Origin: Saprospiraceae bacterium
GTDB taxonomy: Bacteria > Bacteroidota > Bacteroidia > Chitinophagales > Saprospiraceae
DNA: 64,000 nucleotides
Direction: 5' to 3'
Assembly (NCBI GenBank): GCA_020848995.1
Contig: JADLHA010000042.1
Span: 1-64,000, forward strand
Shown: positions 35,223-44,354 of the stretch, in pieces
Position numbering within the stretch: position 1 is the first letter of the stretch
Layout: each line of letters starts with the position of its first letter
Translations under genes and position numbers: made by a program
The notes under the pieces: model-generated
Told to the model about the DNA's origin: nothing
What the model saw: only the letters and a program-made list of their open reading frames with translations
Database searches by the model: none

Positions 35223-38036
35223 TCAGTCGATCAAGAGCCTTTTGCTCCAGCTTCCCAATCCATGTATGTAAACCCGTGCCAGGTAGACTCCTTGGGCAAT
35301 GGAGGCAATTTCATGCCATTGATTGGTGCGGATGGCTGAGCGGTAGACAGTCCGACCGTCACAAGCCACCAGATCCAAATGAGCAGCCACATTTTCTGGT
35401 GCGGCCAGCATCAACATCCGGCCATGTTGCCGCAAACGCAAGATGTTTTTTGGACTGTCCTCTGTTCCTACCGGTGCATAGATCACCGGAACCTCAACCC
35501 GGTTCCCGGCACACCTGCGATCCTTTGACCTGACGACCCAGTCGTAGAAATAATAGTAATAGCTATCTCCTTTATCCGAAGTGACGATCCTGAGTTTGTC
35601 TTCTATAAAAAAGGGATAGTAGAAGCCCCTGTCGCTCCGGTAGAGCCGGGGGCTGTTTTCGCCAAAAACGAGCAGGTTTTTCTCCTGATTGGTGGTCAGC
35701 GAGTAGGATTGGGCTGAAGCCGGGATGTCAAAGCCCAGGTACACCTGGTTTTTACCCGCCGACAAGTCCACATCGCGTGTGGCGATCCGTTTTCCCAGCG
35801 CGTCGAGCAGATCGATGGTGCGCTTACCCGGATCATCTGTGTAGAGCGTTACCGAATCCAATACCAGGTCTTCGTAGACATCAAAAACCATTTGGTTGTT
35901 GAGAAAGGACGCGTGGTAAGGGGCGCTCACGTATTCAGGAAGCAGGGGCCCTCCATGTACTCTGGGATATGGGAACGATTGCTGGTTTTCTGCCCAGAAG
36001 GACCTGCTTTCTCCGAGGGTGTCCGAAACAAAGATTTTTCCGGTGAAAATTGGGATGGTGTCGTTTGCAGCATCGTACCAACTCGTAGAATCATCCTGGC
36101 TGGTCAGCATAGCTGGCCGGCGGAAACGGAGCGTGTCGGGTTTAACGTCGGGAACATCGATGCGTGGTGCCAGGAGCAGCCTGAGGGTATCTGAGAACAC
36201 GGGCTTGCAGAAGCCTTGGGCCGTTGCAAAATACCACCCGGTGCGATCTGCTTTGATGGTTTTCGAGTCTTCCCCCGTTGACCAATGGACGATTCCGGGA
36301 GGGTCCACCCCGAGTTCGATTGAGGACCCGTAGCACAGCAACTCGTCGAACCGGTTTGTCAAACGGAGTACCTCCTGTGGATTCCGGATGACGGCTACCG
36401 GCAGTGAACGCTGCTCGCACGAGTCGGGTCCGAGGGCTGTGTAGTAATAAATCCCTTCACCAGACGGGGTAAGCGAATCGCCTTGCCAACCGGTATTCCA
36501 CTTGCCGTTTTTGAGACCGGATGCGATTTGCAACAAGGTATCCGGAGTCTGACAATAATAATGTTCCTTCCCCTTTGCTTCCAAAGGCCAGGATTGCAGG
36601 CAGCCCCCCTCCGTAGCCCGGTAGCGGTAACCGGCGGCAATGTCCCGGTAGGCATCTACTGCACCGGAAGTCCAGTAGATCACCATGCTGTCGGCTTTGG
36701 CGTCGCTGCCCAAACCAAAATGCAGGTTGAGGGAGTGCTGGATTCCGTAGGCTTCTCCGCCGTGCAGCTCGCGGCTCTGCATTTGCCGGTTCCGGTAAAG
36801 CACTACGCGTGCACCGATGCCGTTGGGATTGGAAGCAACGCCCTTGAGTTGAACAGTAATGGCCCCATTGCCGTTGCCGGGGTTTAGCCAGAGCTGGTCC
36901 CGTTGGTTGTTGGGCAGGTTGAGCAAGTCGGCATACAAAGCATAAAGATCCACAAATCCATCGCCGTTGAAATCGCCGGTAGCACATGAGCTGAACCCCG
37001 CTGCAGTCAATGCATTGTTTAGCCGGCGAAAGTGGCCGTTCCCATCGTTGTCCCACAAACCAACGGATGTTCCCGACAACAACAGGTCGAGGTCACCGTC
37101 GTTGTCGAAGTCTTCGGCAATGGCCTGAATTCCGATGCCCGGATGGTCTATACCCGAATCCTGCGTCCGGTCTTCAAAGCGGTGGTCTGTCCTTTGGCGA
37201 AAGTATCGGTTTGGCGAATAATGGTTCAATACAAAGCAGTCTTTGAGCCCGTCGTTATCGAAATCTTCAAACAGGCTGATCCAGCTTTGGCTGCCGTCCG
37301 CCAGACCATATTCCTCTCCACGCGACTGCCAGGATGTGCCCTCTTTGACGAACAACATATTCACCCTCCGTGGGTCGGTACTGTCTTCGACCCCCGGCCT
37401 GCATTTTGAAATGTAGAGGTCGGGGTCACCGTCATTTTCGAGGTCGGTCCAGATGCAACCGTAGTTGCCGGCTTCCATATCCGGATCTGCAAGGCGAAGA
37501 TCAATCAGGCTTTGATCCCTGATCAACTTGCCCGACTGGTCATTTCGATAGATCCGGGTTGCATGGTTGTCATCGCAAATGGTGAAATCCGTCCAGCCAT
37601 CGGCGTCGATGTCATAAGCTGCAGCGCCCTGAGAAAAGAAAGCAGGATCGTCCACCGCCGTTTGGCTGAATCCGCCAGCATGTTGGTAAAACACGGCGAT
37701 GGAGGAACGCTCGCTACTGACAATGAGGTCGTTAAAACCATTGCGGTCGAGATCTGCCACGTTCAGCGACCAGGAGGCTGCATGGTGGTGGTAATTCAAG
37801 GGGATCCAGTGGAATTTTGCGGTGCCGTATTGCAAACCCAGATTCAGGTGTTTTGCCTGGTCGAGTACGAGAAGATCATCCAGCCCATCGCCGTTGACGT
37901 CGGCACAAGAGACCGGGATCCCTGAGAAAAAATCTCGCCCCGTTTGCCGGACTTCCCAATCCCCTTGCGCACTGGCCATGGAGCAGCCTAGTAAAAAACA
38001 GAAGATAAAAGCATGGTTTGCAATACTTTTATGCAT
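35223..38036 (-). CDS. Secreted FG-GAP/ASPIC protein with C-terminal T9SS-like domain
   Basis: A 937-aa protein with signal peptide (1-23). FG-GAP repeats such as DVNGDGLDDLLV, DLENDGDPDLYI and DFDNDGDLDLLL span about residues 40-380, followed by an ASPIC/UnbV domain (NPNGIGARVVLYRN to DSMVIYWTSG, about 405-460). Then come beta-rich regions with no clear family and a C-terminus resembling a T9SS type A domain (GRTVYRS, GVYLARVYI, SWSKRLLID). It differs from the other ASPIC protein (18429-21773), which is a lipoprotein. Function unknown; probably cell-surface. Confidence 0.9.
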   Translation of the reverse strand: MHKSIANHAFIFCFLLGCSMASAQGDWEVRQTGRDFFSGIPVSCADVNGDGLDDLLVLDQAKHLNLGLQYGTAKFHWIPLNYHHHAASWSLNVADLDRNGFNDLIVSSERSSIAVFYQHAGGFSQTAVDDPAFFSQGAAAYDIDADGWTDFTICDDNHATRIYRNDQSGKLIRDQSLIDLRLADPDMEAGNYGCIWTDLENDGDPDLYISKCRPGVEDSTDPRRVNMLFVKEGTSWQSRGEEYGLADGSQSWISLFEDFDNDGLKDCFVLNHYSPNRYFRQRTDHRFEDRTQDSGIDHPGIGIQAIAEDFDNDGDLDLLLSGTSVGLWDNDGNGHFRRLNNALTAAGFSSCATGDFNGDGFVDLYALYADLLNLPNNQRDQLWLNPGNGNGAITVQLKGVASNPNGIGARVVLYRNRQMQSRELHGGEAYGIQHSLNLHFGLGSDAKADSMVIYWTSGAVDAYRDIAAGYRYRATEGGCLQSWPLEAKGKEHYYCQTPDTLLQIASGLKNGKWNTGWQGDSLTPSGEGIYYYTALGPDSCEQRSLPVAVIRNPQEVLRLTNRFDELLCYGSSIELGVDPPGIVHWSTGEDSKTIKADRTGWYFATAQGFCKPVFSDTLRLLLAPRIDVPDVKPDTLRFRRPAMLTSQDDSTSWYDAANDTIPIFTGKIFVSDTLGESRSFWAENQQSFPYPRVHGGPLLPEYVSAPYHASFLNNQMVFDVYEDLVLDSVTLYTDDPGKRTIDLLDALGKRIATRDVDLSAGKNQVYLGFDIPASAQSYSLTTNQEKNLLVFGENSPRLYRSDRGFYYPFFIEDKLRIVTSDKGDSYYYYFYDWVVRSKDRRCAGNRVEVPVIYAPVGTEDSPKNILRLRQHGRMLMLAAPENVAAHLDLVACDGRTVYRSAIRTNQWHEIASIAQGVYLARVYIHGLGSWSKRLLID

Positions 38037-38046
38037 ATTTTTTTTA

Positions 38047-38054
38047 CAAAATTA
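38047..38054 (-). promoter_or_regulatory. -7 box TAATTTTG for the FG-GAP/ASPIC gene
   Basis: TAATTTTG on the minus strand fully matches TAnnTTTG and ends 10 bp before the ATG at 38036, implying a leader of only a few nucleotides. Confidence 0.5.
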
Positions 38055-38072
38055 ACGCATTCCAGGCAAGAA

Positions 38073-38894
38073 ATGTCGATGGCGGTTTTGACAAAGGGGA
38101 GGTTGAAGATTGCGGTCTCGTATTATGTCAGGGCAAAAACCCGATACCACCTGCATTCCCCCTTCCTTAGTCAGCTCGTGACAGCAGTTTTCTGCAGCAG
38201 GACTGCTCCTGAAGCCCAGATCCGCATGAAGGCATACCGGAATTTGGTGAACCACTATACGGATTGTGGCCTGGGTGATTCGCCCTTTGCAACGTTGCAC
38301 CGTCAGGTAGGGTTAAGCATTGCGCGCTTCGCCGCGAGGGCATCGTCTCCAATGCGCCAATGCGAACAGTTATACCGCCTGGCAGGATGGCTGAACCCTC
38401 AGTCTGTGCTCGAGTTGGGAACCGGATGTGGAATGGGAACGCTGGCGCTCAGCTTAGGGGCCGCCTCCGCGCACATCGCGTCGGTGGAAGGCAATCCCGA
38501 GCTCGTTGCGTTCTGTGCCCCTCAATTTGAGGCAATGGGATTGAAACAGGTGCACTTTGTGAGCGCCGATTTCGACGCATTTCTGGCGAAGTCGGCTCAT
38601 CGCCCATGGGACCTCGTGTATCTGGACGGCAACCACCAACTGGAGCCCACCCTTCGATACGTCCGGGCCCTGCTGGAGCGACCGGTAGACAAACTGTGCC
38701 TGGTTATCGACGACATTCACCATTCTCCAGAGATGTACCGGGCCTGGGACCTGCTCACGCGGGAACAGAGCATACGGTGTAGCCTGGAAACGCTACGACT
38801 TGGCTTTCTGTTTGCCGACCAGGCATTGACGCCTGGACGCTTTACCTGGATTCCTTATGCTTACAAGCCCTGGCAAATTGGCTTGTTCAGTTGA
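38073..38894 (+). CDS. Class I SAM-dependent methyltransferase (O-methyltransferase-like)
   Basis: A 273-aa cytoplasmic enzyme. Motif I is VLELGTGCGMGTLAL, a following acidic residue sits in VEGNPEL, and DLVYLDGNHQ and VIDDIHHSPEM resemble the metal/substrate region of class I O-methyltransferases. The start is uncertain (ATG at 38073 or 38079, no clear ribosome site). Substrate unknown. Divergent from the ASPIC gene and convergent with the AAA+ gene. Confidence 0.82.
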   Translation: MSMAVLTKGRLKIAVSYYVRAKTRYHLHSPFLSQLVTAVFCSRTAPEAQIRMKAYRNLVNHYTDCGLGDSPFATLHRQVGLSIARFAARASSPMRQCEQLYRLAGWLNPQSVLELGTGCGMGTLALSLGAASAHIASVEGNPELVAFCAPQFEAMGLKQVHFVSADFDAFLAKSAHRPWDLVYLDGNHQLEPTLRYVRALLERPVDKLCLVIDDIHHSPEMYRAWDLLTREQSIRCSLETLRLGFLFADQALTPGRFTWIPYAYKPWQIGLFS

Positions 38895-38910
38895 TCTCCA
38901 TTGTAAAACC

Positions 38911-38930
38911 GGCCAAAGGACTCTTTGGCC
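38911..38930. terminator. Hairpin between convergent methyltransferase and AAA+ genes
   Basis: GGCCAAAG (38911-38918) pairs with CTTTGGCC (38923-38930), a 4-nt loop. On the minus strand GGTTTTAC follows, a weak T-run. It probably ends the AAA+ transcript and perhaps both. Confidence 0.5.
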
Positions 38931-38987
38931 CTGAATGGACGCATACCCGTTTGGCTTGTGCATTGAATTGGTAAACAAGCCCGGGAT

Positions 38988-41618
38988 TTATTTCATAAAG
39001 CCCAGGCGAGGGCGGTTGAACACGTCGCGGCGATCCTTTCCGGGTACGAACGATTGTACGTCTTCGAGCTGGATCAGGTGCTGGTTCACTTTGGTCAATT
39101 CGGATTCATCGAGATTGGACAAGCGGATGCTCTGATGGCGGATGATCTCTTCACACAGGGAGCGCACCACTCTTGCATTTCCAAAGTAGCGGTCTTTTGA
39201 CTGGTACAGGTAGGAAAGATATAGTTTCAGGTGGGTTTCGGCGGAATCGTCGGTGGAAAGGCCTGAATCGGAAAACATCTTCAGTGCGATCAGGAAGAGT
39301 TCTTCCTCCGTATAATCTTCAAACTTCAGCATTTTGTCAAAGCGGCTGCTGAGGCCGGGATTTGATTTGAGGAAGCTTTCCATGGGTTCTGTGTACCCAG
39401 CTACGAACACAAAGAACTGTCCGCGCTGATCTTCCATCCGTTTGAGCAGTGTTTGGATCACCTCGCTGCCATAATCTGCGGTATGTGGCCCGGCACCAGA
39501 AAGAGAATACGCTTCGTCGATGAACAGCACGCCGCCCATGGCCTGTTCGATTTTTTCGGAGGTCTTCAGAGCGGATTGTCCAAGGTATCCTGCGACAAGC
39601 CCCTGGCGGTCGGTTTCGATCATGTGCCCCCTTTCCAGAATGCCCAGGGCTTTGTAGATCTTGGCCAATATGCGGGCAACCGTACTTTTACCCGTACCCG
39701 GGTTGCCGAGAAAAACCGTATGCAGAAAATGCTGGTTGAGTACCTCCTTTCCGGATTTGCGTGCAAACTGTACGACTTTTACCAACTCGTGGATCTCCTT
39801 TTTTACGTTTTCAATTCCGACCAGCCTGTTGAGTTCATCCATGGCATGGGCGAGCAGTTCCTCGTCGATGGGGATTTGTGGTTTAAAGCGGGTTTGTTCG
39901 AGGCGAATGCGCTGAACATCTTGCAGTTTGACCCGCCGGATGGCTTCCATGTCGGCGTCGTCCGGGTCCGGTTCGCTCATGATGCGTATGCCCAGGTTGA
40001 TCTTGGCCTTTTCGACAAGGTCAAAAACGAATCTTGCGTTGCCAAAGGTGGCGTCGCGGTTGCGGTATGCATCGATGATGATTCGCTGCAGCTCATCAAA
40101 AGCATCGTCGTCGAAGTATACGCCTTTGCGCTCCATGGCGAAGCGGGCGATTTCGTGAAGCTCCTGGGGAAGGTAATCTGCAAACTCAAAGTAAAGTTTG
40201 ATGCGGCTTTTTAATCCCGGGTTTGAATCCAGGAAATACTTCATTTCCTTCGGGTACCCCGCCATAATAATTGCGAGGTCCCCTTCCCCGTTCGACATTT
40301 CCTTGACCAGAATTTCTACGACCTCGCGCCCGAAATCTTTGCTGTCGTCGTTGGTCCGTGCCAACGCATAGGCTTCGTCAATAAACAACACGCCTCCCCT
40401 GGCCTTTTCGATGACTTCTTTGACCTTGGGGGCGGTCTGCCCAATGTATTCACCAACCAGTTCTGCGCGGTCTGCTTCGTAAACATGGCCTTTGCTCAGT
40501 ACGCCCATTTTGCGATAGAGCTTGCCCATCATCTTTGCAATGGTCGTTTTTCCCGTACCCGGGTTTCCGAAGAACACGGAATGCAGGGTAAGTCGTTCGT
40601 ATTCGTGGATGCCTTTTTCCTCCCGGAGCTGGAGAAATTTGACGTACTGGGTATGTTCGCGAACTTTTCGCTTGATCTCTTCCAGGCCGATGAGTTGGTT
40701 GAGCTCGGCAAGTACCTCTTCGAGTGATTCCTCCGGCATTGCTTGACCTGGCAGGAGCAAGGGGTCGCTCCGGTAAGGGAGTGTGATCGGGGGCACTCCT
40801 TCATCGAATGAAAAGCCCACTTCGAACGGCATAACGGCCAGCAGCCGGTCCATGAATACCACCTCCACGGTGTACCGGCCGTCCCACCAGGAGCCTTTGA
40901 CGTTTGAGCCCCACCCCGCGGTGAGCTGGATCGATTCGTCCTCCCTGCGAACCTGAATGAGCCTCACCACCTGCCCTTTGAGTTCGCGGGCTTCGTTGAG
41001 AAATTTGACATACAGCTCGCACTGCCACATGGGCTGGTTGCTGTTGTTTTTTAGGGCAATTTCGGCATAGACGTAACGCGTCTCTTCCCCTTCAAACATC
41101 TTGAGATAAACTCGATCCTGGGCGGTTACATCTTCAAACGGCCCCTCGTACAATCGGAGAGACTGCAATTCGAGGTAGGGGTTGGGAACTTCTCCTTCGC
41201 TGACACCCGGTTCTTCTACATAGAAATACCGGTTTCCCACCTTCTCACCGTCGAGATAGGCCTCCCAGCAATACGTTCCCTTCTTCCAGAATGAGCCTTC
41301 CCTTTTATTGCCCCACCCTTCCCGGATGTAAACCGTGTGATCAAATTTTGAAATTTTGCGGCGGAAACTGAGGTTGCAAACTTCTTTTTTAGTCTTGATC
41401 AGGCTGAAACACCGGAGTTCAATCTCCGTTTCCCATGGCTCCTTGTCGTACCATTTATTGATAAAGGACAATTCGACATAGATATAAGACGTGGAGAAGC
41501 GATCGAAAACCTGACGGTATTTTTTCTTGTTATCAGCCAGCCACTCCGTAGATGCGTACACGCGAATTTCCCTGAACTTGAACTTCCTGGGGTCGGTGGG
41601 TTTGATCGGTTCTTCCAT
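38988..41618 (-). CDS. Tandem AAA+ ATPase (CbbX/SpoVK type) with duplicated N-terminal domain
   Basis: An 876-aa cytoplasmic protein; ATG at 41618 is preferred over a TTG at 41633. Residues about 14-134 and 149-270 are two copies of one beta-rich domain, sharing the mark GWG-x3-(R/K)GS(F/W)W. Two AAA+ modules follow: Walker A GNPGTGKT (351-358) with Walker B FIDE (412-415), and Walker A GNPGTGKS (638-645) with Walker B FIDE (699-702). Both look catalytically complete and resemble CbbX/SpoVK. Such ATPases remodel or unfold protein complexes. Target unknown. Single-gene unit. Confidence 0.93.
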   Translation of the reverse strand: MEEPIKPTDPRKFKFREIRVYASTEWLADNKKKYRQVFDRFSTSYIYVELSFINKWYDKEPWETEIELRCFSLIKTKKEVCNLSFRRKISKFDHTVYIREGWGNKREGSFWKKGTYCWEAYLDGEKVGNRYFYVEEPGVSEGEVPNPYLELQSLRLYEGPFEDVTAQDRVYLKMFEGEETRYVYAEIALKNNSNQPMWQCELYVKFLNEARELKGQVVRLIQVRREDESIQLTAGWGSNVKGSWWDGRYTVEVVFMDRLLAVMPFEVGFSFDEGVPPITLPYRSDPLLLPGQAMPEESLEEVLAELNQLIGLEEIKRKVREHTQYVKFLQLREEKGIHEYERLTLHSVFFGNPGTGKTTIAKMMGKLYRKMGVLSKGHVYEADRAELVGEYIGQTAPKVKEVIEKARGGVLFIDEAYALARTNDDSKDFGREVVEILVKEMSNGEGDLAIIMAGYPKEMKYFLDSNPGLKSRIKLYFEFADYLPQELHEIARFAMERKGVYFDDDAFDELQRIIIDAYRNRDATFGNARFVFDLVEKAKINLGIRIMSEPDPDDADMEAIRRVKLQDVQRIRLEQTRFKPQIPIDEELLAHAMDELNRLVGIENVKKEIHELVKVVQFARKSGKEVLNQHFLHTVFLGNPGTGKSTVARILAKIYKALGILERGHMIETDRQGLVAGYLGQSALKTSEKIEQAMGGVLFIDEAYSLSGAGPHTADYGSEVIQTLLKRMEDQRGQFFVFVAGYTEPMESFLKSNPGLSSRFDKMLKFEDYTEEELFLIALKMFSDSGLSTDDSAETHLKLYLSYLYQSKDRYFGNARVVRSLCEEIIRHQSIRLSNLDESELTKVNQHLIQLEDVQSFVPGKDRRDVFNRPRLGFMK

Positions 41619-41747
41619 AGATCGGATGGACAATTGAAATTTAAATGTAAGGCTTCCCGTTTAAAACGCCTTTACTTTTTGAAAAAATTCTGCCTGACCC
41701 ATTTATGAACCATAGGCGACCGCCATTGTTTACCTTGCACTGCGAAT

Positions 41748-42089
41748 ATGGCCCGTATCAATTACCAATTTGAGGATTCCTCCATACTGCCCCGTTCAGT
41801 AGAGCACCCCTCCCTGGGAAAATCCGTGCTGGAGGTTACAGAAGAATGCGGCATTCACCTCAACAGCAACTGCGGTGGTGTTTGCGCCTGTTCGACCTGT
41901 CATATTTACGTTCACGGAGGAGGAGAATACCTCGAGGAGATCTCCGATAAAGAAGAAGATTTCATAGATCGCGCCATCAACCCCAAACTCGAATCCCGTC
42001 TGGCTTGCCAGTGTATAGTCCTCGACGAGCGTGCCGTGATCGACGTAACCATCCCGGACCAGCGAAGGATCATTGGTCACGAACATTAA
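41748..42089 (+). CDS. fdx: 2Fe-2S ferredoxin (adrenodoxin type)
   Basis: A 113-aa electron carrier with the cluster cysteines in CGGVCACSTC and a final one in LACQC; this is the C-x5-C-x2-C...C pattern of Isc-type ferredoxins. It heads a five-gene operon and is directly followed by iscX, consistent with iron-sulfur cluster assembly. The rest of the Isc/Suf system is not in this window. Confidence 0.93.
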   Translation: MARINYQFEDSSILPRSVEHPSLGKSVLEVTEECGIHLNSNCGGVCACSTCHIYVHGGGEYLEEISDKEEDFIDRAINPKLESRLACQCIVLDERAVIDVTIPDQRRIIGHEH

Positions 42090-42102
42090 TTTTCAACGCG
42101 AC

Positions 42103-42351
42103 ATGCCTTTCGACGAAATCGATAATCTCCCCATCAGCTGGCCGGACCACGAAGACATTGCCATGTCGCTCTACGAGCGTTTCGGTAGTGAATTCGATGA
42201 GTCCAAGATCTATCGCATCCGGTTTACAGACCTGATCGAATGGGTGCTTGAAATCCCCAATTTTTCCGGTAAGCGGGAAGACTGTACTGAGTCCCACCTG
42301 GAGCAAATCCAGGCCCGGTGGGTATATGAATACCGCGACAACCAAGCCTGA
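42103..42351 (+). CDS. iscX: IscX-like Fe-S assembly protein
   Basis: An 82-aa acidic protein. ATG at 42103 gives the family-like N-terminus MPFDEIDNLPISWPDHEDIA; a longer in-frame start would overlap the ferredoxin gene. The DLIEWV and WVYEYRDN motifs match IscX (YfhJ), which binds IscS and iron and tunes cluster assembly. It sits 13 bp after the ferredoxin gene. Confidence 0.93.
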   Translation: MPFDEIDNLPISWPDHEDIAMSLYERFGSEFDESKIYRIRFTDLIEWVLEIPNFSGKREDCTESHLEQIQARWVYEYRDNQA

Positions 42352-42361
42352 CCTCCCCTAT

Positions 42362-42859
42362 ATGGATCCCTACGAACGATTCCGCCATATCCGAGGCATC
42401 GTACTCGACATCGACGGGGTTTGCACGGACAACCTCATTCTTGTTACGGACCACGGTGAATTTCTTCGACAGATGAATGTCCGCGACGGATTTGCCATTA
42501 AGATGGCCGTGCGCAGAGGGCTTCAGCTTGGGATCATTTCGGGTGGGAGGTCTGAGGGGACCCTGCAGCGCTTTCAGCTCCTGGGTGTACGCGAAATCCA
42601 TCTTGGCGTTGACGATAAACTCCCGGTGTTTCAGGGCATGATGGCGGGTTGGGGTCTACCGCCTGAAGAAATTGCTTACATGGGCGACGACATTCCCGAT
42701 CTGGTAGTGCTCCAGGCAGCCGGGTTGTCCTGCTGCCCAAGTGACGCGGCTCCAGAAATTCTGCGCATGTGCCAGTACATTTCTCCTTTCTCCGGTGGCA
42801 GAGGCTGTGTGCGCGATCTGATCGAGAAAATTCTTCGGGCCCGGGACCAATGGTTCTGA
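42362..42859 (+). CDS. kdsC: HAD phosphatase, KdsC-like (KDO-8-phosphate phosphatase)
   Basis: A 165-aa cytoplasmic hydrolase from the ATG at 42362, typical length for KdsC; an ATG at 42326 overlapping iscX is possible. HAD motif I is VLDIDGVCTD (nucleophile Asp plus second Asp), motif II ISGGRS, motif III Lys in DDKLP, and motif IV GDDIPDL. There is no cap domain, as in KdsC, which makes KDO for LPS core. Related HAD enzymes cannot be excluded. Confidence 0.86.
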   Translation: MDPYERFRHIRGIVLDIDGVCTDNLILVTDHGEFLRQMNVRDGFAIKMAVRRGLQLGIISGGRSEGTLQRFQLLGVREIHLGVDDKLPVFQGMMAGWGLPPEEIAYMGDDIPDLVVLQAAGLSCCPSDAAPEILRMCQYISPFSGGRGCVRDLIEKILRARDQWF

Positions 42860-43755
42860 GAGCATGGTTCCGGCTGTTCCGCTTTACCAACCTGGCCATG
42901 ATATGGCTTGCCCAGGGTTTGGTGTATGGCTTTCTCGTCAGGCCATGGGTTGGTCTTACTCATTTAGGTGACCTGGGGTTTCTTGGATTGAGTTTTTGCA
43001 CCGTGTGCGTGGCAGCTTCGGGTTACCTGATCAATGCCCTTTTTGATCGCAAGATTGACGCGTTGCGTCCTGACAGGGCGATCATTCCAAATCATTTTTC
43101 GCCATCCAGGGTATGGCAATTTTACGCTGCCATCACCGGCGCTGGTATGGTCGTCGCGCTCTGGCTATCCCTCCGGGCCGATGAGCTTCCTTCTCTGGTC
43201 CTCTATCCGGTTGCCGTGCTTATGTTATTCCTCTACGCCATGCGATTAAAGTGTACCCCGCTCATCGGCAATTTTTTAGTTGCCGCTTTCATCGCCTGTG
43301 TTATCATGCTGGTACCTTATGCATACCGCGATGCATTTGACCAACTGTTCGACCATGATTATCCCGTTTGGAAAATGCTCGTCTACCGGTTGGCCATGCT
43401 TAGCCTGCTGGCATTACTCGTCAACTGGGTTCGGGAAATTGCAAAAGACATCGAGGACCAGAAAGACGACCATGCAGAGGGCTGCATGAGCACGGCAGTG
43501 TATTTTGGGCCCCACGTGTCCTGCGTTTACGCCCGCATGATTTGGAGCGCACTGCTGATCCTCATCCTTTTCGGTGCCAGAGGCCAAACCACAGCGCTGG
43601 GTTGGATATTCTATTTGGGATGTCTCCTGTTGCCCGCAATTGTCCTGAGCCTGCGCCTCTTTGGGAACGCCTGCTGGAAAAATCCCTCATCTTTGAGCCG
43701 CGACTTAAAATACTTCATGCTCCTTGGCATGATCTACTGGACCTTTTTTGGATGA
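42850..43755 (+). CDS. UbiA-family prenyltransferase
   Basis: A 301-aa integral membrane protein with about eight hydrophobic segments. The two Asp-rich Mg-diphosphate motifs of UbiA enzymes are present: NALFDRKID (62-70) and REIAKDIEDQKDD (195-207). It transfers a prenyl chain to an acceptor; the Bacteroidetes members beside KdsC and Maf resemble geranylgeranylglycerol-phosphate synthase-type enzymes, so the acceptor is uncertain. ATG at 42850 overlaps the kdsC stop by 10 bp. Confidence 0.9.
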   Translation: MVLRAWFRLFRFTNLAMIWLAQGLVYGFLVRPWVGLTHLGDLGFLGLSFCTVCVAASGYLINALFDRKIDALRPDRAIIPNHFSPSRVWQFYAAITGAGMVVALWLSLRADELPSLVLYPVAVLMLFLYAMRLKCTPLIGNFLVAAFIACVIMLVPYAYRDAFDQLFDHDYPVWKMLVYRLAMLSLLALLVNWVREIAKDIEDQKDDHAEGCMSTAVYFGPHVSCVYARMIWSALLILILFGARGQTTALGWIFYLGCLLLPAIVLSLRLFGNACWKNPSSLSRDLKYFMLLGMIYWTFFG

Positions 43756-44354
43756 AACCTGCTGTCAACGCAAGAAAAATACTGCTCGCCTCCTCTTCGC
43801 CGAGGCGTAGACAACTGCTCGAAGAAGCCGGATTTTGGTTTGAAGTCGTGCAAATGCCCTTTGACGAAGTCTTCCCCTCCGATATGGACCTTGCACAAGT
43901 GGCCTGTCACCTTGCAGAACAAAAAAGTACAGCAGCATCCCCGCTACTCGATGGCGATTCCATACTGCTCACAGCAGACTCGATTGTGATCCTTGGCGAC
44001 CGGATCTTCGGGAAACCGGCTGATGGCCAGGAGGCCTATGCCATGCTGGCCGCGCTTTCCGGAAAAATGCACCGCGTGGATACAGGTGTTTGCCTTCGCG
44101 ATGCTGCCCAGACCATTTCATTTACTGCGAGGACCGACGTATTTGTGCGGGAATTGAATCATCAGGAAATCTGCTGGTACATTGACCACTACCAGCCCTT
44201 CGACAAAGCCGGAGCCTATGCCGTTCAGGAATGGATCGGATTGTGTAAAATTTCTTCGATATCAGGTACCTATGCCAACGTCATGGGGCTTCCCACCGAC
44301 CTCGTGTACGAGGCGTTGCGGCATTTCAACGGAGCGATCGCGTTTCCAAAATAA
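43752..44354 (+). CDS. maf: Maf-type nucleoside triphosphate pyrophosphatase
   Basis: A 200-aa cytoplasmic protein with the Maf signature LLASSSPRRRQLLEEAGF at the N-terminus, SIVILGDRIFGKP, and the motif FDKAGAYAVQEW. The family hydrolyses dTTP/UTP and modified NTPs. ATG overlaps the UbiA stop (ATGA), so it is the last gene of the five-gene operon. Its 3' end overlaps the convergent prmA gene by 29 bp. Confidence 0.93.
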   Translation: MKPAVNARKILLASSSPRRRQLLEEAGFWFEVVQMPFDEVFPSDMDLAQVACHLAEQKSTAASPLLDGDSILLTADSIVILGDRIFGKPADGQEAYAMLAALSGKMHRVDTGVCLRDAAQTISFTARTDVFVRELNHQEICWYIDHYQPFDKAGAYAVQEWIGLCKISSISGTYANVMGLPTDLVYEALRHFNGAIAFPK

